Source: Unio delphinus (lineage: Eukaryota; Mollusca; Bivalvia; Unionida; Unionidae). Taken from it: DNA of 64,000 nucleotides. This document shows positions 43,801 to 55,800 of the stretch, piece after piece. Every line of letters starts with the position of its first letter. Within the stretch, counting starts at the first letter, position 1. The stretch lies in assembly GCA_029339505.1 (NCBI GenBank), contig JAQISU010000115.1:5630001-5694000 (forward strand). Direction: 5' to 3'. The translations under genes and the position numbers were made by a program. The notes below the pieces were generated by a model. It was not told the origin of the DNA and made no database searches. It saw only the letters and a list, made by a program, of their open reading frames with translations.

Positions 43801-46800
43801 ATCAAGTAGTATTATCATCTACCTGCTTTAGGTTAATAGTCAACTGTATAGCTCCAATTTAAATCAATTAGTATTATCATCTACCTGCTTTAGGTTAATA
43901 GTCAACTGTATAGCTCCAATTTAAATTAATTATATCATCTACCTGCTTTAGGTTAATATTCAACTGTATAGCTCCAATTTAAATCAATTAGTTATATCAT
44001 CTACCTGCTTTAGGTTAATTGTCAACTGTATAGCTCCAATTTAAATCAAGTAGTATTATAATCTACCTGCTTTAGGTTAATTGTCAACTGTATAGCTCCA
44101 ATTTAAATTACTTATATCATCTACCTGTTTTAGGTTATTATTCAATTGTACAGCTCCAATTTAAATCAATTACTTATATCATCTACCTGCTTTAGGTTAT
44201 TATTCAATTGTATAGCTCCAATTTAAATCAAGTAGTATTATCATCTACCTGCTTTAGGTTAATAGTCAACTGTATAGCTCCAATTTAAATCAATTAGTAT
44301 TATCATCTACCTGCTTTAGGTTAATAGTCAACTGTATAGCTCCAATTTAAATCAAGTAGTATTATCATCTACCTGCCGTAGGTTATATTATAACCACCAC
44401 TGCATATGACTGTCTTTCCTCTACTATAGACTTGATTAACTAATATTATTTTCCACTGTCAAAGACAACTTGATTTTAGGATCTTAATAAATCAAGTATT
44501 TGTACAATAAAGGAAATATTATTCCTAATACAAACTTGACTCTTTCAAAATAGGTACACAATGACTGTTTAACAAATAAACCATTCAACATAAAAATAAT
44601 GGGATCTGCATGAGACATGGTAATGAAAGCAAATTTTATAGTAAACTATGTTTCTCCGAGAATACTTACCCAATCACATTACTTTAGGGATATTAGCCTG
44701 CTACCTCGCGAATCCAGCCCTACCAAAAGACGAAAATTCGTCTTTCCTATGTCATATAGACAAAGGGCAATAACTCTTGCCCCTTACCTCCCCTTGCTAC
44801 CCGCTAGGTGTCGCTTCTTTAGTTTTTTAAGCTGAGCAGTATATAAAACACAAGGATGCTCGCATGGCGGGGTTGTTGGGAGGGTTTCTTAGTAATGTGA
44901 TTGGGTAAGTATTCTCGGAGAAACATAATTTACTACAAAATTTGCTTTCTCCTTTGAATACGTTCCCCAATCACATTACTTTAGGAGAATAAGTAATAGG
45001 AGGAGGGAATGCGGAGCATCCGACCTCCACCTCGGGTATCCTCTAGGGAATGATGGTTGGATTCCCCATGTGAATGATAACCCGGTCTCCTAATTTTCAA
45101 TCAGCAACACAGCCCAGGGTCACGTGATATGTGACCCCTTTATACGGTTAAGAAGATAGTTTTTGAAATCTTCTTACCTACGAAAATTTATCTGGCGAAT
45201 CCAGCGAAGCTAATAGGCTGTGCTGATTGTTGCACATGGGTCTGGTGGGCGTCTGGGCTGCCCAACACCGGACCTACTAGAATCAATGTTTGCCTCTGCG
45301 AGTACAAACTTGAAGATAAAACTGTAGAAGGTTGACTCTGCATGTCAGCCAACAGCTTCTATAAGGTGACTGATTTGCGAATTCTCAGAGTACGCCGAGC
45401 GTATAACCCACTACAGCCATGAAGCAAGGGCTTGAATGGTGATATCTCATATCCCAGCTATCACCAGAAGAAAGAGGTGCTTGTATGTGACCTGACTCAC
45501 CTCTATGCATTGAAATGGTGCTAGAGTGCACAAACAGGATCTTACATGGCTGTTGATCCTGACTTATCTATAAAGAAAGCGAGCTAATGATGACTCGTTG
45601 ATCGCCAATGTATGGTAATCTATTTTGGACTACGAAGCCTGGCTGCGTCAAGAGGACCATCAAACCCTCTGATCGAAACGGAAGAGAGTTCGGGTCACTA
45701 GAAAGGACATGTAACTCGCTCACCCTGCATGCTGAAGCTAAGACTATCAAGAAACCCAATTTGTATGATAGTAGCTTTAACTAATCGTGGGTTAAAGACT
45801 CAATACTGTCTGAATTGAGTCATGTTAAAACCCCGGACAGATTCCATTTGGAAACAGGGTGAGGGATATAAGTCGATTGAATTTTTAAAATGTCTAAAAG
45901 ATCTGACAAATCTTTGTCATGGCTGATAGCACCTGTACCAGAATGGCGGAATGTGTCTGATATCATGGAGTGGTAGCATTCGAGAATAACTGGAGCCAGC
46001 TGTTTCTCCTCGAAAAGCCAGAGAAAAGTTGGCCAGTTGAGGGATTGTGACACTCAGAGGAACAATGTGAATGATATGGTACCAGTCTCTGAAAACATGC
46101 CACTTGCCCTCGTAAACCTTCAGAGTAGAGGGCCTTCTTGCTCTCGAGATTCTCTCCGCAATCAAAGATTTAAATTGTTTGTCTTGCAAGGCTGTCTGGA
46201 CAAGAGCCAAGCTTGAACATAAAGACGGTCCGGACAGGGGTGGAACACCCCTGGCCGCGGTTGCTTGTGAATACTTGTGCTGACTGTAATCTTCCTGGGT
46301 AGATCTATCACCTAGATTGAGTAGATCGGAGACCCAGTTGTTCCATCTGAGAGGGGCAATCAGAACCATCTGACAGTTCTGACCCCTTAACTTCTGGATT
46401 AATTTCAGTACCAAGACCGTGGGAGGGTAGGAGAATGACCACAACCCTTCCCAGGTGATTGATCGAGCATCCACGACCCAAGCTTCTGGGTCTGGAACCT
46501 GTGAGATGAAAGGTGGAGAACTTGCGATTCCACCTTGTTGCAAAAGATCAATCATTGGACGTCCCCAAAGTGTGTCAATTGGAAGAAAGTCCGATTGATG
46601 GAGTGACCATTCTGTGTGAATGACTAGATAGAGTGTCAGCCAAGACATTGAGTCTGCCAAGAATGTGTCTGAATTGTACATTGAGGTGGAGATTGTCGAA
46701 CCAATGTAGAAACTGCCAGTTCAGATTGCACAGGTCTGGTGATTGGTGTCCCCTTGTTTTGAGGCAAGGCACCACCAAAATGTTGTCTGACATAATGAGG

Positions 46801-49800
46801 CAGTTTGTAATAAGAGTTGATCCTGCCCGAAATGAAAGGCATTGATGACAGCCGTTATTTCTGAAAGGTTGATGTGGAAAGGGGCTCGCCCCTGGCACCT
46901 ACGTGCCGCTGACAGTATCGAAGTCCAGCAACAGGTGGGCACTCCAACCGTAGGTATTAGTGGCGGAACATACCGTTATCCCCGCTTGGGGTATCTCCAG
47001 AGTAATCCCTGTGGACAGCCTACAGGGGTTGTGCCATTGACTCAAGAATGATCGTATCTCTGGCGTGAGCATGACTGTTTTCTGGGATCGAAGGGACTTG
47101 AAAAGGGCGCAATTACGCTAGCAACGTCCTTTGTAAAGGGCGCATAAAAAGACGGCTGAGCGGAATCAAGTCTGTTGCCGCATTGAATAATCTGAGGATC
47201 TGCAACTCTCTCGCTAAAATGCGCATCCTGTCGGAAACGGACTCTACGAGTGCAATTATCTGGATGATCGCAAACTCGAGGAAGCCTTACCAGATTCAGA
47301 TCGGGAGAAACTCCACACCCAGATGGACCAAAATCCGGATTGGACAGAGATCAGACTTTATCCAGTTCACGAGAAAGCCTATATGATGTATAGTTATATA
47401 AGATCGTTTCTGCCTTTGAGCAGAGTAGAACTTGACAGATGTTTCTGGAGGATGTCGTCCAAATATACTGCTGACGCATAGATGAAGTCGAGCGGAACAG
47501 GGTGACGACGTAATCCATAACCTTGATACTAGCCCAAGGGCTTAAATTTAGGCCAAAAGGTATGACATGGAACTGATAAACCAAGTCCCTATCATTGTGT
47601 AAGTTTTTGGTATGACTCGGTCAGGGATCGAACACACGACCTGCCACTTCCGCTGCGGACGCTCTAACCACTAGGGATGTGAAATATGCGTCGGTCATAT
47701 CTAGCCAGCTTATGATGGGGTTTAAGCGACGTGCCCTTCAGACATGTGTCACAACATATCAGGTCTAGGTTGGCAGAAGCAGTCAGCGCATTGGCCATGG
47801 AATGGTGAGCTGCCCTGTTAAGAACCCTAGCTAACCGGGCCGTCGATTCCCAAGCATGTTCATTGCCAGATTTTTCAGCGATCCTGAAAATGGCTAGGGA
47901 GGCTAGGTCTAACAGTGAAGACGTAGCGACTACATTTCGAACCAGCTTGGACGTGGCATTGAACACAGTTTTTGTCCACTTTATAAGACAATGCCGCAGA
48001 CATATGGACTGTTGCCATATTTTATCCCGAGCCAGGACCTCAGTACTGAACGCATCGGAGTGAGTTTTGTACCATCGACCTGAAAACGACGCTGGTACTT
48101 GGCTTTCAGAAAAGAACGCCTTAGCATTTCCTGGATCCCCTATACGTGTCGACAGATGGTCATTAATTTCCTTAATTTTTTGTCGACTGTGGAAGGAGGC
48201 GGAAGGATAGAGTCTCTTCCCCCTCATCCAGATCGACCGACGCTCTAACCTTATAGTCGGTAATGGCAGCAGGAGGTGGAGGGCATTCTGAAGGGGCCAA
48301 CACCCTATAAATTTCCTCCACTGCGGCTTTGAAGCTGAACTCAGTCCGTTCCATAGTTGGATCTGCATACAGCTGATTTGCCTGCGATTCATCGCACTCA
48401 CTATGTGCATAATCTTGCTCTGGTAAAGCATCCATATCGGGGTAATGCATACCAGGTGACATAGATGACTCGATTCCGTCATCTCTGATAACGGCATTCA
48501 CTCTCCCTTGTGGATGAGCTGTTAGCCTATGGACGGCCGGCAATGCCAAATGAATTGATTGGCATATGTTTGGCCTGAATGTCTGCGACGGGCCGGCTAT
48601 GACCGGCACCGACTGCTCGAATGGTCGGGTTGGATCGAGAGATTCATCGCCAACATCTGTGTCATGGTAGTGATATGTAACCGGTAGTACGGATTGACAG
48701 ACGGAAACATCACTAGAATCATCGTCAATCCGATTTGTGCGGATTGCGGTATCATAAAAGTCCAAGTGCTGGTACAGTGGTACAGTCGGACGGACTGGTA
48801 TATGACTAAAATCTCCATACGGTTGGACGACCGGAGCCTGTTGGGCTGGACGGCCGGAGCCGGATGGACTGTCAGTGCCGGGAAGTGTCGGCTGGAAGCT
48901 TGGCTGGACGACCGGTGCCATTTGGGTTGAACGGTCATTGCCGGATCGACACCCGGTGCCGGTTAGTGCCGGCTGGAAGGTTGGCTGGATGACCGGTGCC
49001 ATATGGGCTGAACGGTCATTGCCGGACGGACGCCCGGTGCCGTTGGTGTCGGCTGGAAGGTAATACTAATTACATAATGCTTATGTAGTGCGGCCAGCAC
49101 TGTGCGCCCATCTACCATTCGCTCAGAGGGAATGTTGGTTCTGGTACAGCTTGCATATCTGTACAGCATACCAGGTGACCTAGATGACGCAATTCTGTCA
49201 TAATTGACACTTTCACTAAATCTCCCTTGTGGAGAAGCCGTGAACATATGGACGGCCGGCACTAACGGCTGATTGAACTGGCGAATGGTCGGCCTGAAAG
49301 TCCTGTTCTGGTAAAGCTACCATATCTGGGTAGCGCATACCAAGTGGCATAGATAACTCAATTCCATCATCTCTGATAATGTCACTAATTCTCCCTTGTT
49401 TTAAAATCTCACCGTCACGTATTTGACGTGACGGGAGGTGTACACCGGCAATACCGACTGATTTGTCTAGTATATGGTCGGCCGGAATGTCGGCGAAGGT
49501 CCGGCTATGACCTGCATCGGCCTCTTGAATGGTCTGATTGGACGGAGATACATTTATAACATCTCTCTCATGGTAGTGATATGTAACCAGTAGTACAGAT
49601 TGACTGACGGGTACATCACTATAATCTCCGTAAATCCGATGTACAGCCGGTGCAGGTTGATGCCGGCTGGAAGACCGGTGCCATTTGTGCTGAACGGTCG
49701 TTGCCGGATGGACGGCCGGTGCAGGTTGATGCCGGCTGGAAGGTCGGCTGCACGACCGGTGCCATTTGGGCTGAACGGTCGTTGCCGGATGGACGGCCGG

Positions 49801-52800
49801 TGCAGGTTGATGCCGGCTGGAAGGTTGGCTGGACGACCGGTGCCATTTGGGCTGAACGGTCGTTGCCGGATGGACGGCCGGTGTAGGTTGATGCCGGCTG
49901 GAAGGTCGGCTGGACGACCGGTGCCACTTGGGCTGAACAGTCGTTGCCGGATGGACGGCCGGTGCCGGTTGATGCCGGCTGGAAGGTCGGCTGGACGACC
50001 GATGCCATTTGGGCTGAACGGTCGTTGCCGGATGGACGGCCGGTGTAGGTTGATGCCGGCTGGAAGGTCGGCTGGACGACCGATGCCATTTGGGCTAAAC
50101 GGTCATTGCCGGGTGGACGGCCGGTGCCTGTTGATGCAGGCTGGAAGGTCGGCTGGCCGACCGGTGTCATTTGGGCTGAACGGCCGGTGCCTGTTGATGC
50201 AAGCTGGAAGGTCGGCTCGCTGTCCGGTGCCATTTGGGCTGAACGGACGGTGCCGGATGGACGGCTAGTGCCGGTTGATGCCTGCTGAAGTGCCGGCTGA
50301 ACTGACGGTGTCGGCTGGACGGCAGGCTGGACAGCCGGCGAAAGTGCATAATAAAATGGATCCAATTGATCCAGCCTAGACTCCATGCGTCCGGGACTTA
50401 CAGGCCCGAAAGCCATGCACGGACCTGCGGTGAAATTTACATCCACTGCGCAGCCTAAACCATGTCAACATAATTCCTTCATTTCCACATTGCCAACACC
50501 CATTTTACCATTCATGCCTTCGTTGTCGACTTTGCTACTGAAACGACAAAAGAAGAGAACAAAGCACAAATTAAAAAATTCAGCATATTATTAATTCGAT
50601 AATATTATAACCGTTATTAACGGAGTAGTCAAATTATTCCGTGCCATGTTAACTCTTAATGACCACACTAGTTATCGCCGTGAGCGTGTTGCAATAGGTC
50701 GTTCAAGACGAAGTCTACTGAAACGAAAAAGATGATAAACAAAGCACATTTAGCAATTGAACACGCTATTAAGTCGCTATTACCATAACCATAACTAACG
50801 GAGGAAGCGAAATGATTTAGTGTCGCGTGAACTCGTGACTACAACACGAAATTCCGCCATTAATAGTCGCAACTGGTCGTTCAGAGACGAAGTCTACAGA
50901 AACGGAAAAGAAGATAAACAAAGCACAAATTAACAATTCAGTACGCTATTAAGTCGCTATTCCATAACCGTAACTAACGTAGGAAGCAAAATGATTAAGT
51001 GTTGCGTGAACTCGTGACTACAACACGAAGTCCGCCATTAAAGTCGCAAATTGGTCGTTCAAAGACTTTTTTGAAGTCTACTGAAACGTCAAAGAAGATA
51101 AATAAAGCACACATTATCAATGCAGCACGTTATTAGTCGCTAATATCGTAAACGTTACATACGGAATAAGCGAAATTATTGAGTGCTACATGTATTACAT
51201 GCTAGTACCGCCATAAGCGTGCTTTGACCACGTTGCAACCTGGTTCAAAGTCTAGAAAAGGTGACAAAGTCACTCAAATTGGAAAATATTGTAAAATAAT
51301 GTATACGACCTGTAGAGGAATGATTATCCAACACAGTAATTCCAAATTTAACTTCGGATGGTCAGAATTTACACTAAGATGGCTTGGATTCATTGGAGGT
51401 CTAATTGTACGTGTTTACACACAACAAGCGAAGCTAAAAAACTAAAGAAGCGACACCTAGCGGGTAGCAAGGGGAGGTAAGGGGCAAGAGTTATTGCCCT
51501 TTGTCTATATGACATAGACAGGAAAGACGAATTTTCGTCTTTTGGTAGGGCTGGATTCGCGAGGTAGCAGGCTAATATCCCTAAAGTAATGTGATTGGGG
51601 AACGTATTCAAAGGAGAAAAGGAAAATTTGCAAGCACAGGCTTTTCTTGTAAAAGAATCCAATTCAGGTCATTTGCTTTCAGATATCATTCACATGATAA
51701 TGGCACAAGATAATTAACTCACCTGTCTGGCAAATGGATCAAACAGTTTGAGAGGTATCCTGGATCTCTCTTCATAGCTGACTGATTTGATATGGTCATA
51801 TGTCTTTCTAGTCTTCTCCGGGATTTCTAACAGGGTCACACAGACTGGTGGATACCATGGCAATGGATGTTCTCCACCCTTCTTTAAACCCTGTGCTTCT
51901 GTTAATAAAGCTTTCACCCTAAAAAATAAAGTCAGAAACTTTGTACTGAACCAAACAAAGATTTAATTTCAGCTTTTAATTAAGGAGTAATACAAAAATT
52001 ATTTGCATGGGAAAAACACTGAAGCTGCCTTAGTGCTAAATGTCAACCTTTGACCTCTTGTTTTCAATGGTGCTAAGGTCCATGATGATGCAAAAGAGTC
52101 CAGATCATTAAGAACCTAAATAGAGAAATTGGAGATGTTTCCACATTTATAATTGTTATCTGTTATTATTAATGCCATTTTAATCATAGGAAAGGTCATA
52201 CAATGCACCATTATAATTTGGTGGAGGAAATGCCCAAAAGACCTGTAAAGAATCACCAACCCACAAGAAGCTACTGGCAGACTTTGTCACATACTTAAAG
52301 TAGTGTCATATACATGATTACAAAATTAAACTAGCTTAATGCTGTGTGGGGTATATACAAAATTAAACTAGCTTAATGCTGTGTGGGGTATATACAAAAT
52401 TAAACTAGCTTAATGCTGTATGGGGTATATGAGTACAAAATTAAACTAGCTTAATGCTGTGTGGGGTATATACAAAATTAAACTAGCTTAATGCTGTGTG
52501 GGGTATATACAAAATTTAACTGGCTTAATGCTGTATGGGGTATACGAGTACAAAATTCAACTGGCTTAATGCTGTGTGGGGTATATGAGTACAAAATTAA
52601 ACTAGCTTAATGCTGTGTGGGGTATATACAAAATTTAACTGGCTTAATGCTGTGTGGGGTATATGAGTACCAAATTAAACTAGCTTAATGCTGTGTGGGG
52701 TATATACAAAATTAAACTAGCTTAATGCTGTGTGCGGCATATGAGTACAAAATTAAACTTAACACTATATGCTATATATAAACATAAACTTCAACTAGCT

Positions 52801-55800
52801 TAATGCTCTGTGTAGTTAGGGTTAAATAAAGCTTAACTTAGAACTTTTGATTCAATGATAAATTTAGCTCCAAAAAGACAAATAATAGATAAATATGGAA
52901 TGATGTTAGCTTTGTATCAAGTAAATCTGAAGAAAAAGGCTGGAACATGTATCTGTGGAATTCAGAGAAGTGTGTCTCAAACAAGTTCAATGTATTGGGA
53001 ACATCCAAAGGGGAGGTGTGCTCTAATTGTGGTAGTCTAATGATGATTCGAGGAGCTGTGTTTTGAACTTTTTGAAGTTTCTGGAGTAGATATTGAGATG
53101 AACCAGACATAATTGAGTTACAATAGTCTAGTCTTGAAAGTACTAATGAACTCACAAGCATTTTAGTGGCATCAACTGAAAGATATTTGCAAATGGAGCT
53201 GAAGCGTCTCAGCTCTAGATATAGTACTGCCCAAAGTAGCACCTAGGTTTCATACTGACTGTGTGAATTTAATGTTGAAGTTGCTGATATTTATTGTCTG
53301 AGGTAAATAATGTGAATGAGAAAGTCTTTGTGTTGTGATCAGAATGGCCTCAGTTTTACCATCATTCATCTGCATCTTGTTACATGTCATCCATGATTTC
53401 ACATCAGAAATGTACCCCTCTACTCCTGGGATGGTAGCATCAACTTCAGTTGGGTGGCTAGATTTGTATATTTGGATGACATCAGCGTACAATTGCTGAG
53501 AAACTGGATGATGATCTATGATAACTGAGAGCAGCTGAGTGTATAGAATGAAGAGAACAGGTCCAACAACATACCCCTGTGGAACACCACAACATAGCTC
53601 ATCTAGGCTGGAGTGTATTCCATAAGCAGATAAAATTTTTGTCCTGTTGACTAAGTAGGACTTGAACCACAGTAAATCTGTATTGTGAATGCCAAATACA
53701 TTCTGGAGACGGTGAAGTAAAATATCATGGTCTATTGTGTAAAATGCTGCAGATAAATCCAGGAGAGTGTGGACTGTAATCTTTCCACTATCCAAAGCAG
53801 TGAGAATGTCACTAAATACGTTCAGAAGAGTAGTTTCAGTACTGTGGCAATGGCGATTATGCAGACTTTACATTGCTAAAAAGACTGTTTGAATTCTGAT
53901 GAGATACAAGTTGGGTTATAACAACTTCTTCTAAGATTCTTTTATATGAACAGGAGATTAGAAACTGGGCAGTAGTTCTTTAAATCATTATGGTCGAGTG
54001 TTGGTTTCTTCAGCAGAGGCTTTACAATGGCATTTTTGAAAAATGATGGAAATTCCCTAGATGAGAGAGAGATATAACATCAGTTAGTGAAGGCAATATT
54101 GGACCTAAGCACTCAAGCAGCAGTGATGTTGGAATTTGATCAAGTTCACATGACTTTGGTGCACTCTTCATCGCAATTGTACATACTAAATACATAGAGA
54201 CAGGTTCAAATGCTCCTAATGATTGTCGCTGAAATTTTGTATGGTGATGAGTCAATTGAAATTATATTGTCAAGCTTACCACTAATGGTTGTCATGGAAG
54301 AAATTTGCAATTATTTTGTGTTTTCCAATTTCATGGTGTTTGTTTTTCATGGTGTTTGTTTTTTGTTTTTTGTTCTTTTGTTGTCATATCATTATAGATG
54401 TTGCAAAGCGCTTAGACCTTCTAAAGATTAGGTGCTATACAAAGTCCTCATTATTATCATTGTTATTATTATTACAACCTGAACTAAAAATATTGAAAAA
54501 TAAATATCAGGTTTGAGCCAAAATATTTTGGAAAATACTCTTGTGATCTTAGTCAAAATCCAAAATTTTCTTTCTTTCAGCTTACGTAGTAATGCTGAAA
54601 ATTGTTGATGCTTTAGGGAAAGATGTTTATGTAAATGATTATAGATGTGCTTAGAGAAAATTATGGAAAGGTCCACTGCGAGTACTTTTGACTGTACATT
54701 ATTATCATATTATCAAAACCTGTGTCAACACATTTGTATGGGTTTCGAATTTCATAATCTGGGGAAAAATACATATTTTGTGACTACGTAGATTCTTTAC
54801 AACAACAACAAAAATGTGTATACCTTTGTAAAAGATTATACCAACAGTCATTTTCATGTACTTGCAAGCAAACAGGTTTAATCCATACTGCAGTAAATTG
54901 ACAAATTCATTCAATACATCTGGCATAAATGACAAAGAAATGCCGACTTCTTTTTCCATAATTCTCTAGAAAGACAGACAGTTGATTGTGACAAAGAGTA
55001 ATATTTCCAAGTGGGTGGGATGTGACAATTACAGAAACACACTAACGCAGTAAGGATTCCATAAATCAGTTTCATATTATAATATGTGAACTCTGTATGT
55101 GACTTGCTGACCCTGACCCAGTACAATCAAAAGGTGACAGAAGCAATCGTTGATGTTTTCAATGTGCATGCAGAGAAAGACTGATGTCTCATTTAAATGA
55201 AAAGGAATTACAAAAATGACTGTGCCAGCCACATGTACTTTTAACGAGGATGAACACAAATCATGAGTGTAATTCAACTTCAGAAGATGAAATCATATGT
55301 ACTTGGAATTTCTGCCTATAAACATTGGGATTTGTTCACTGCTTGAATTATCTACAAATGGAAGACTTTCTGACTACTATTAAAAGTCCAAACATAATTT
55401 GCAGTTAGACACGAGTCTTTGAATGATTTTACCAATATGGTGGCTTAAGACCATATAAAGAGAAGACTATTTACATATGCCATGTAACTTTAAATGCATG
55501 CTTTTTGTATTGCATATTTTACACAAATTATTTGGGACACTACAATGAATGACACATATCCTGTACTCACTCATATCCTTTGTTCTCTGGAGACAGGTAT
55601 ACAGATGAGAGGTTTGTAGCATCTGGGACTTTCTGTACATAGGACTCACACTGGTCTTTTGATGGCCATGTGGGTTCCATGTAATTAGGGACTCCACCTC
55701 CGAACTGGTAAAGCATCATGATGAGCAGAAGAAGAAAAAAAAAACATATACTGATAAATTCAAACTTCTTTCTTGTAGAGAAAACCTCGCCTGAAATATT

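Larger units (their letters stand above)
44629..51619 (-). mobile_element. DIRS-like retrotransposon with inverted terminal repeats (copy 1), about 7.0 kb
   Basis: The inverted terminal repeats are about 175 bp (44661-44833 and 51432-51608). The order on the minus strand is gag-like frames, reverse transcriptase, RNase H, tyrosine recombinase, then an internal complementary region (44891-44983). This is the DIRS1 plan, in which a tyrosine recombinase rather than a DDE integrase inserts a circular DNA without target duplication. All coding parts carry frameshifts or stops, so this copy is inactive. It is GC-richer than the surrounding intron. It sits in TTC17 intron C-D in the same orientation as the gene. 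A SINE fragment interrupts it. Confidence 0.88.

Noticed and set aside
47592..47675. Functional tRNA gene on the minus strand
   Set aside because: Same SINE head as at 31125; no acceptor stem pairing was recognised.
49600..50268. 222-codon plus-strand frame rich in GRPVPFGLNGRCRMDG
   Set aside because: It is the antisense reading of the 81-bp DIRS gag repeat; the minus frame is the one with DIRS context.
44629..51619. Interpretation as a DNA transposon because of long inverted terminal repeats
   Set aside because: Reverse transcriptase (YLDD), RNase H, tyrosine recombinase fragments and the internal complementary region together identify it as a DIRS-type retroelement; no target duplication is seen.
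54840..54968. Extra TTC17 exon (acceptor-like tctttctag followed by an open MEKEVGISLSF frame)
   Set aside because: The required phase after segment B gives a stop. Segments B and C already join in frame.
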